Source: Hedera helix
Taxonomy: Eukaryota > Streptophyta > Magnoliopsida > Apiales > Araliaceae
DNA: 64,000 nucleotides
Assembly: GCA_947179155.2 (NCBI GenBank)
Contig: OX359269.1
Coordinates: 51,335,524 to 51,399,523 of the forward strand
Direction: 5' to 3'
The position numbers were made by a program, and so were the translations under genes. Every line of letters begins with the position of its first letter. Position 1 is the stretch's first letter. The notes under the pieces were generated by a model that did not search any database, was not told the DNA's origin, and saw nothing but the letters and a program-made list of their open reading frames with translations. Of the stretch, positions 54,856 through 64,000 are shown in pieces.

Positions 54856-56244
54856 TCTATTTAACTTGTGACTTTGTTAGTTACTGGAGTAGTATTTAAT
54901 TGTAAAAGGATTAACGTTAGGGTTCTTGCCAAGTGTACGTTATAATAATAATTCAATGCATCTGCTCTTATTTGGACGTAGGTTGTTTCTTAATTGTGTT
55001 CTTTCGATCGTATACAAGTTTTGTTACGCATAAGCATAGTTTATGGAACTTTCGCATGGGATAATATGCCGCCTCCGCTGATGCAGTGGTCAGTTAGGTC
55101 AGTTAAGTGGTCAACATCAAAGATCTTTTGCTGATATGGTGGAGATGATAACAATGCCTTATTGAACTAACTACCCGATCATAAATCGACTTTGGAATTA
55201 TCTTTTTTGATGAATATATTTCGTTCGTGTTATCTTAATTTTTTTAATTGTGCCCAAAAAATGATAACTTAATTTTAGAGTCAAGGACTCAAGGGTGTAT
55301 AAATTATCAAACTGAATCAGTCGGATTATTTATAAAAATGCCTCATTTGTTTTCACCACTTCAGCACAGTATTGTTTTCATCACCAATGTCCCACCCCTG
55401 CCCCTGCATGCCAACGGCTGATTTTTCATAAATAATAATTTTTTGCATATGACTAATAATGCTCTATAAATATGTATAGAGAATAAAAATATGACCATTA
55501 ATACTAAAGATATTATAAATAAATTATTATAAAAAATAAATTATTTAAAATAAATAAATATTTAACTTGAGACTACCTACCGGAAACAGAATGAGAATAA
55601 ACCTTCTCCATTTTTTGGCATACATTTCTAAAGCCCATCTCATAATACAAATTTATGTTCTCAAGAAATTTACCCTTACTATTAGCTAAAATTTAATAAC
55701 TGTGGTGATAGGCTAAAAATGATAGTAAAAAAGTAATAAAATATATGAATATCATACCTTCTCAGTCCTAAAAATGTACCTCTTTCCATGGAAAGGAAAG
55801 AAAATGAAAAAAAGAGTTGCTACCAATGATAAAGTGTAAACATTCCATGGATGAAGGGCAAATAGGAAAAAACAAAGAAGGCCGAGAGAGATGCCAATGT
55901 AACAAATAAATGTTTTCAGTTGCATAGTGTACAAGTAACATGAAACCAATTTGACAATCTGAATTCATTTCCTGGAACACAGTATTAGGCTATTTGCACT
56001 ACCATTTTCCCAAAAACATGTAGATGGGTACATTCTGCATTTAGAACTTCCACAATTTAACCGAGTGCAATCACTATGATTACAGGATCACAGGATCTTG
56101 CAAAAAGTATAAACTGTCCCCAAAAGAAAAGAAACGAAATAGAAAAACACAATGAATTCCCTGCCTGACAAACAACCAAATACTTCAACAATTTATTTCC
56201 TCACTAATAACTGTTTAACAGCAAAACTTTACAGCAAGAGAATT
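54856..56244. other. Intergenic region between converging genes
   Basis: AT-rich DNA containing the 3' flank of the RING gene and, from about 56000, probably the 3' UTR of the minus-strand translocator gene. No coding potential is supported. Confidence 0.5.
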
Positions 56245-59200
56245 TCAAGCTGTCTTTGGCTTTATGCGCTTCACCCTTGAGTACAGGAAGACTCCAGCAA
56301 GGGCCACTCCGGTGCCTGCACCAGATGCAAAAATGATAAAATAATAGAAGAGAGTAAGCTACTGTTCACCATAATGTCAAGTTATCTCAAGCAGAAGATG
56401 GCAATGTTCTAGGGATGATGTTAAATATGCTCCACTTATCATTTGGACTCCTTTAGTGTAGACTTTACACTTGAAATGGAGTGCAAAATGGCTAGTTGTG
56501 CACAGTGCGTTTATAACAATGCTACCTTCTCCTTGCAAAGAAATATGCTTAATAAGTCACAAATGAGTACAATGTTGGGATATATACCCAGAGAATTGAT
56601 AGGCGAAACAGGTGTACGGAAGAAGAGAACAGAGGTCACAATCACCACCACCCGCTTCACACAATTGCCCACAGAGTGAGTAACTGGAGATACCCTCTGC
56701 AATATCATATAGGAAACCTGCATGGAAAATTCATGTGAGTGTTGTCATAAGATATCCTCATGAATTTTTTCAAAAGAAAAGTGTGAGGGAGTCTCATTAT
56801 CAACATTCTTCCAATGACATATATTGACGTCTTAAACATATCATAGTCACATAATAAAGTACTGTCTCTTATTTCTTTTCTATCCTCCATCTTTCACAAA
56901 CAAGGTAAATGAGTAGCATGATGTCTTTCCATTCTTCTTCTTTTTAACAAGTCACTAATCCTTTAACTTTCATTTCCCTCTCCGTAGTCCAAACTCCAAA
57001 GTTCCAAGCATTTTACTATTCCAGCTCAAACTCCAAACTTGAGCTAGTGATCTATAAAAACTGTTCAACATGATTTCAAACCTCTTTGGCCTTATCCTAT
57101 CACATCCCACCTAAACATGGCATCTTAAAATATAGCTAAACCAACCATAGACCTTTAACGTAATCAATCATAAGATGATCAACCACTTGTAATACTGAAG
57201 TTGGTACGTGCAAATGATGATTAAACAACCAATCCAGACTAATTTACTGTTCATGACTTACCCCCTACACTATTAGGATTTTTCAAAGTATTTCCTCCAG
57301 CAAGAGAATAAATGAAGATGATATATTATGCAAATGATATATTAAAAGCCAGAGTCAGTTTTTAGCTCATAAGTGCATCCAACCCTTTCAAAACAAGTAA
57401 ATTTGTCAGTTACAAGATTTTTTAATTTAATTGTAGATATGTGATTTCAGAAGCAATATACTCAGAATTAATGAACCAACTTAAACCAATATGGGGGTCA
57501 AAAAGATCACGCAAGAAAGTAACAAAGGACTCTAAGAAATCAGATGAAACAACCATTACGTATAGGATGCTTACCTGCTGATATGCATGGAAACAGAGTG
57601 CAGCAATAAGAGACCTAGTGTAGACTTGACTGACATTCAATAATCCCTGACAGGAAAACGATAGATAATCAATAACAAAAAAACATACAAGATCTTCTAG
57701 TACAAGCCAAACATATAAAGCATTAGTAGCAATTGCTGCATTTGAAAATTACTCACAGCAGACTGCAGGTACGAAGGAGTGAACTTGACTCCTTCCACTA
57801 ATATAGCAACAGGGGCCATCAAGATAAAGGACATGATTGTTATTACTGAGAAGAGAGTAATGTTATCTAACGATTCCTGCAAACAATACAGTGCACTAGT
57901 TATTCACCAACAAAGAATAAAAGCTAATAAGAAGAGAAAAAGCACTTGTTTACACTTTTGCAAAAAAGATTCTTCACAAAAAGTTTTTTTTACAAATATA
58001 TATTGGCAAGTTGATTCACTTCAGATGCCCCTGAAAGAATCACTTCAAAAATATAGAAACAAAAAAATATTTTCAAAATACACACCTTTTAATAACTACC
58101 AGCTTACGTCATGATTATGAACAGATGAAATTTATAGCTAAGGATACCTCTTTCTTAACCATGAACTTTTTGCTAAGGACATTTCGAGATTGATTGGTCA
58201 AATTAGAAGCCATTGCACTCCAAAATCCTGCCCTGTTTTTACATGCATAAAAGATGAGATTATAGTCAGCATTAGGATGACTTTACTTTAAAATTACAAA
58301 TCCTAAAACAGGGTGAAATCTGTTTCATCATAGAGAGTCAGAACTAAAATCAGTTATATTTAAAAACAAAATCATGTATATGCCTCACTCCGCACCAATT
58401 AAAAGATGCTTCTGTCATTGATGCCAGTCCCACTCCCCCAACAATCGGTATAAGGGAAGAAACTACCCATATAGTAGGTATCTGTCAAAGTAGAACGACA
58501 AGGAAGGAAGTGTTAAAACCAGCTCCATAAGTACACAACAATACGGTAGCTAAAAAACAAATCATTTTCTCCAACGGATTGACATTACCAGTAAAGGTAG
58601 GAAAGAATCATTTTCCTACGAAACATAAATAACTACTGCAGCTTAGATGAGCTACATAAATTTCTTTGCCTTTAAATTATACTTAACATAATTATGAAAA
58701 TTACATAAAATAATATGGAATACCCACCTCCCCAAGAAACATAGCTGATAGCACAACTGAGAAAAAAGGCTCCATCGCTTTGATGGTATGTGTGAATGAA
58801 ACAGCAACTTTTCCAAGACTCATATTAGTGAAAAGGTTGCCTAATGTGTGCACCACCGCCAATGGAAGAATTGCTGCAAGCTACCAGTAATAGTATCTGC
58901 CAGAGTCAGTATGACAAACCAAAAAAAGAATACCGAAAACAATCATATGTGCACCACTACCAATATACCTGTGCACCACTAATTTTAGGCCGCTTGTAGA
59001 GATTCGATGTCCACATGAGAATAACAAGGACAGTCCCAACAGCAAACTGAACTGTGGTTACAGTTAATGGATATGGGAAAACTTTCAGCACCTGTGGCAA
59101 TAAGTATCATAAATATGATATTCTTTCATCATCAGAAGTTTCAAAACCAAAATGCAATGTATTGTTGTCAATTTTAACTCTAGACAGTTCTAAAATAATG

Positions 59201-60530
59201 GACAGTCAATTCTTTAATAATTTGATTACTCCTTATTCACTAAGTCATCAACATTTACCTCCATTTCCTCAATCTTACAGTTAACTACACCAAATCTTCA
59301 ACACGTACAGTATATTTGTTTTCATTCTTCATTAATAAATTTAAAAACTGAGAGCAAGAAAAACTAATATTTCTCAAATTCAATTAACATGAAATCAAAA
59401 AAACAACAAATTTGTAAATATGAGTCTCTCAACACTAGCATAGGTATGGAGATTGGAGAGATTAAAACTTAATAACAAGCAGAGTCAACTGTTTAATATA
59501 GTGTAATCTCTGGCTATAGAAAAAAAAAACAACTAAATTTGACTATTAGAACAATACAAAACCATTTTATACAGCATTGAAAACTCCTGATCCTGTAATG
59601 TATTTGATGTCATTTGATAAAGGATTTAACCTGTGCGTAACATAACTTGCACTAATTTTGAGTAATTACCACTACATATTCAATGCAGCATAGGCAAGGA
59701 CAAGCTTTACATTTACATGTATATGTGCATACATGTGTGTGTGTGTGAGTATTTACACTAAAAGAGATGGAAAAGAATCACCCTACACTTGAGTAATTAA
59801 AATTTTGAACAAACAATATTTAAACTTCAAAACTAAAATTCTTTTAAATAAAAAAAAATTGTCGCTGTCTAGGTTCCGTACAATTTGATTTATAAGTCTC
59901 CATGACTTATAAATACTTGTCCATTAGTTATATAAATACAAAGTTAATTTTTTTATATTTTGAAGAGTTGCATATAGATTTATATTCTGATAACATAATC
60001 ATGCACACGCATATTTGCGTATACATACACAGTATAATAAAGATACCACAATATAAATCGAAGCCACTTGAAAGCAATTAATCTACAATAACACATGCAG
60101 GACTGGAAGTGAGAGAGAGATTGAATACCTGCTTGTTATAGATGTTGAAATAGATGTTGAAAAGGTACCAGAACCCAAAGAGTGCTCCAAGCACTAATGT
60201 ATCGTTGAATTTCGACTTCGCTTTCTCGTCATCAGCGCTCTCGGGAATTGAAGAAGCTGCCCTAACTTCAATACCATCCGATTCGCGCTCTGGAACTAGC
60301 GGCGGAGCCGAAATCCAGCCACTCAGCCTTGGCGGAGGAGAGGACGATGAGGAAGAGCAGCACAGGGAAGGCAGTCGACGAGAAGATGAAGCGGAGACGC
60401 CATAAGCAAGCGATTTCGAAGGCGAAGGCAATGAAATAGGATTGAATCCGTACAGAGAACTAGGATTCGAAGGTTTTCGAGGCTTGGGTAGCGAAATTGT
60501 ATGAGAGAGGGAAAACGCAGAGCTCTGCAT
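56245..60530 (-). CDS. PPT: Plastid phosphoenolpyruvate/phosphate translocator
   Basis: Nine exons on the minus strand: 60129-60530, 58969-59091, 58728-58880, 58396-58481, 58148-58232, 57757-57876, 57575-57646, 56588-56717, 56245-56315. They join to 1242 bases for 413 residues plus stop, all GT-AG. The protein belongs to the triose-phosphate/phosphate translocator family of the inner plastid envelope, and the sequence fits the PEP type, which supplies phosphoenolpyruvate to the shikimate pathway. Residues 1 to about 100 are Ser/Pro-rich, a chloroplast transit peptide followed by a short acidic linker. Then come [52 protein letters not shown] with Lys209, NVLSKKF, GVKFTPSYLQSA, and SPVTHSVGNCVKRVVVIVTS with Lys368-Arg369. 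Lys209, Lys368 and Arg369 correspond to phosphate-binding residues of the family. PPT1 versus PPT2 is not resolved. The largest intron (59092-60128) holds only AT-rich sequence and a short GT run. Confidence 0.94.
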
Positions 60531-61856
60531 TTTCGAGAATTAGATCGGAGGACGAGAATAGAGGGAATGGAGAGAGAAATAAGGGGTTGGGAAGCTTTGG
60601 GGGCTCCGTCGAAGAAGAGCAACGTGGGTGGGTAGGTGCGTTGGGGTGGGTGAGGGTTGAACAGTAGTGCGCATCGCGCCAAGGTGACAAAAACAAAAGG
60701 TGGGACATATGTGGGCCGTGGGCGGGATATCCTCGGCATTTCGGATTCTTAATTGGCCTTTCTTTTTTAGATACTTTTGAATTTTCGCCCCCCGGACGGA
60801 CTATGAAGGAAGGTGCAGTCAGTGTGCCACTTTACTCACCAACCCGGAATTCGGAAAATTTTCATTTTTTTTTAAAACGGTCCAAGAATAGATTGAAAAT
60901 ATATTAAACTTCCAAATCGTATAGCACAAAGTAAAGAATAAAAAGAAATAACTTCTTCTGTTAAATATAAATGAAGTGAAAACTCAAAAATAAATAAATT
61001 AATATAGTTAATTAATGAGCAATTATCAATACCTCGACAAGAAACAAGCATGTAAACTCAAAACAACTTCTAAAAAGCAAATGATCATCCGAGATAAAAC
61101 CAAAATACAAAAAAAATTGACTTAAAATTGAGAGGGCGATGGATAATTATCTTACGATCTCCTTCTATAATGACTTTTTTAAAATCCAAATATTTGACAA
61201 ATGAATAAGTATAAATGTATAATATTTAAATATTATATTTATTTTTATCATTAAAAAGTGATATATGGCATTAAAATTTATATCATGTTCTTCGTATTTT
61301 AATAATTAAAATAAATATAATATTTAATTTTATATTCAAATGTTATATGCTTAGACATATCCTTGACAAAAACCATGCTATGTCGGGCAGGACCATGGCC
61401 TCAGCACGCTCAAATCTTTTAAGAATCAAATAATATTTTGAGTTTTAACAATATTTTATTTGAGAGAGGTGTCCATTTGTAACCTCGTAATATAATTATA
61501 TTTTATTTTAAATTTTAATTCTTAAATTTAAAAAATGCTAGAGATTTAGGAGAGTGTATTCAATTAAGACTTTTAAGGATTAACAAAAAAATTTAAAGAC
61601 TTTAAAAATTTAATTGTATTCAATCAAGACATTTAAATAATTTATAAAAATTTAGTGGTATTTAGTTACAATTTTTGTAATGTCTTTAAAAGTTAGGCAG
61701 TATTAAATTGAGACTTTTATAAAGTCTATAAAAGTATTTTGGTATTCAAAAAGTCATACATTTTTCAAATTTCTATCAAATTGTGAAGTTTTACAGACTT
61801 TAGAATAAGAGATGCTCATATCCAAAGTCTGACTTCATGTCCAAAAACTTCCAAAT

Positions 61857-61918
61857 ATGTGAGAAAGAAAGAAGATGAACAGATGTGAGAAAGAAAGAAG
61901 ATGAACAGATGTGAGAAG
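61857..61918 (+). repeat. 26-bp tandem repeat, 2.4 copies
   Basis: Two identical 26-base units starting ATGTGAGAAAGAAAGAAG, then a 10-base partial third copy. Short minisatellite without evident function. Confidence 0.95.
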
Positions 61919-62054
61919 TGAGAAAAATAGACGCTCTAACCTTTTTTTTTTTACTATAAGGTTTTGGCTTTCTGAGAGGTTTTGCTTCCCTGAATCTCAC
62001 CTACATGTCTTTACTCTTTACCTCTCATATTTTTTTATGAAATTATCTATCGTG

Positions 62055-62057
<3 letters not shown>

Positions 62058-62101
<44 letters not shown>
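62058..62101. repeat. (TA)n microsatellite
   Basis: About 22 TA units without interruption; a dinucleotide tract of the same type as others in the window. Confidence 0.97.
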
Positions 62102-62103
<2 letters not shown>

Positions 62104-63138
62104 TCGACTACAGACCACTAATTGAACTGAATTAACATTAAAATAGGACAGAAGTTGATGTTTTTAAAATTGATATTGAATAAAAAGTTACCACATAATT
62201 AATCTAAATTTTTTTATATTGAGTTGTCTAGTTTATTGTTTAACTTTTTTTATTGGACGAATAAGACATTTCATAAATTTTTTTAGGTGATCAAATCATA
62301 ATCATATTTAGAATTTCTACATAATCAATTAAAATTTACCAATTTACCATAACTTACTAAAATATATATTTGAAACATGTAATTGACTCAAAATCTACCT
62401 GAATTATGTTGAATAGAAAATAGACATATAGTTTATCTATAAATTTTATACTTAATGCAAATGAATTATCAGTTAGATTATTATTCAATCTTTTTTATGA
62501 GACGTTTAAGATATTTTATAAATGTTGTTTATGAGTAATAATATTAAAATACTATCTAGAGTTTTTACATAATCAATCAAATATACCAATTTATCATAAA
62601 TTACTAAACTAAATGCTTATATAACAATGAATTATGTCAAGAATTACGCAGTTAACAATTAACTACAATAATACTAACTAACGAGATTATAATTTATTTA
62701 AAGTATTCATCATATGTGTTCTTTTTTCTCTTTGGTGTAACAAGAATAATATTTATTCTGATTAATGATAATTAAAATAACGAATAAATTAACTGTAATA
62801 AACATAACTAAATTAACGTCGTTATTGATACACTAAATTAACTATTCATAATTCATATATTAGAGTTTAAAAATACTTTATTTTTTTTAAAAAAATTGAG
62901 AAAATAAATAAAAATATAAAGATGTATAACATCTAATATTTGACACCCTCATAATTGAAAATGTACTTGGACTTATTTAAATATATTTAAGTATATACAA
63001 AATTTAAATATAAGTATAGCGTAATATGAATTTTTTTAAAACAATTTGTTTAAAATGATTAAAATGAGGGAGATATTGTACACATTAACTAATTAACAAT
63101 TAATATAAGTTGCAAGATATATTATAAATATATAAAAA

Positions 63139-64000
63139 TGTAAGACCCCGAATTTTATGAAATATAAAATTTAATTTTTTTCTTCATATATATTTTTCTG
63201 AAACAGTAAGTGGTTAAATCAATAAAGTTAAAAGTTAAGAATGTTATGTGCAAATTTTATTTTGTCGGACAATATTCGCTTTGTCGGGGAATATTCGTTT
63301 GGTCGGGGAATATTCGTGCCGTACGACGGCGCCGAAATAACTAATTATTGGTGGACCCCACAACGGAATATTTGTCGGATATAGAAAACGACAGAAGTAA
63401 CCTTTTTAATAAAAATAGTCAACGGTGCTAACTGTTAAAATACCGGTGATAAAAGAATAGTAGCATACGGTAATTTATGGTATTTTACTGTAGCATGCGG
63501 TACTCTACAGTAGCACACGGTATTGCACAGTGTCTCATATTATTGACACCGTAACTATTACGCATCATTTCATCGATAATTGTCATTGCATAATATTTTA
63601 TATTATCAATTCAATTATTGTTGTTACACAGTATTTTGCATTATTGATTCAATAATTATCATTATACTGTATTTTATATCATTGAGTCAATAATTGTTGC
63701 TACACTGTTTTTAAAATTATTGAACCTAATAATTGTCACAGTAGCAAATACACTATAATTTATATTATTAAATTAATAAAAATATGTAACGTGTTTCTTC
63801 AATTATTGTGATAACATTATTTTATATGTTGGACTCACAGGAAGAATAAATAAATAAATAAATAAAAATAAAATAAAATAATTAATTTTACTATTTGAAA
63901 TAGTGACGTGAATAGTAACGTGAATAGTAAGAAACATGTGGACCCATTGGTGGGGCCCACATGAGTTGGTGAAGTTTGAATTGGAGAAATGTGCGCAGAA
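63139..64000 (+). mobile_element. LTR related to the solo LTR, truncated by the window end
   Basis: Starts TGTAAGACCCCGAATTTTATG, matching the 31204 solo LTR start, and stays recognisably similar for about 650 bases (shared GTCGGAGAATATTCG-type motifs, a GGTGGACCCCAC block and CACGGTATTGCACAGT repeats). Degenerate repeats of TATTGATTCAATAATTGTC fill 63480-63780. Whether this is a solo LTR or the 5' LTR of a complete element cannot be seen because the window stops. Confidence 0.75.

Larger units (their letters stand above)
60531..63138. other. Intergenic region with small repeats
   Basis: The first 200 bases are the probable promoter and leader of the translocator gene. At about 61550-61800 recurring ATTCAATTAAGACTTTTAA-like strings in both orientations suggest an old foldback element. 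A 26-bp tandem repeat sits at 61857-61918 and (TA)n at 62058-62101. No gene is recognised. Confidence 0.5.

Noticed and set aside
1..64000. CRISPR arrays, bacterial operons, ribosomal RNA or complete tRNA genes
   Set aside because: None seen. The repeats are transposon ends, microsatellites and short tandem units, and the sequence is plant nuclear DNA.

Overview
The window is nuclear DNA of a flowering plant, most likely a eudicot. The protein-coding genes contain short GT-AG introns, the intergenic DNA is very AT-rich with many (TA)n tracts, and the transposons are plant families (a chromodomain Ty3/gypsy element, small foldback elements, a tRNA-derived SINE-like fragment). I cannot fix the species.

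Layout, left to right: foldback elements in AT-rich DNA (1-2851); a PWWP-domain chromatin protein gene on the minus strand (2852-6598, 5'UTR intron upstream); the mitochondrial iron-sulfur scaffold gene ISU/IscU on the minus strand (8631-11334, three coding exons); AT-rich DNA with a 94-bp (TA)n; a complete 13.9-kb Tekay/Del-like LTR retrotransposon (16372-30274) with nearly identical 3.93-kb LTRs and a 5-bp target duplication; a 2.2-kb solo LTR (31204-33411) with its own target duplication; a BOR1-type borate exporter gene on the plus strand (36644-41685, 12 coding exons); a decayed GDSL/SGNH esterase gene (42719-45864); an R2R3-MYB gene of the MYB98/MYB64/MYB118 type (48915-50906, three exons); a small RING-H2 gene (54496-54855); a plastid phosphoenolpyruvate/phosphate translocator gene on the minus strand (56245-60530, nine exons); and the start of another LTR, related to the solo LTR, that runs off the window end (63139-64000).

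The host genes are unrelated single-copy housekeeping or regulatory genes; nothing suggests a cluster acting in one pathway. The most distinctive structure is the retrotransposon. Besides an uninterrupted gag-pol frame with a C-terminal chromodomain, it carries an intact extra 285-codon ORF between the primer binding site and gag. That ORF encodes an acidic, strongly coiled-coil protein, ends in four consecutive TAG codons, and like gag has a 3' splice-site-like sequence directly before its ATG. Each LTR also holds a GC-rich block in which two kinds of palindrome alternate about every 36 bp. LTR divergence of about 0.3% points to a very recent insertion that may still be able to move.

Exon joins for the ISU, BOR, MYB and PPT genes were worked out by hand from splice consensus and reading-frame continuity. 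Each sums to an open frame ending in a stop. Family names rest on recognised motifs, not on a database search.
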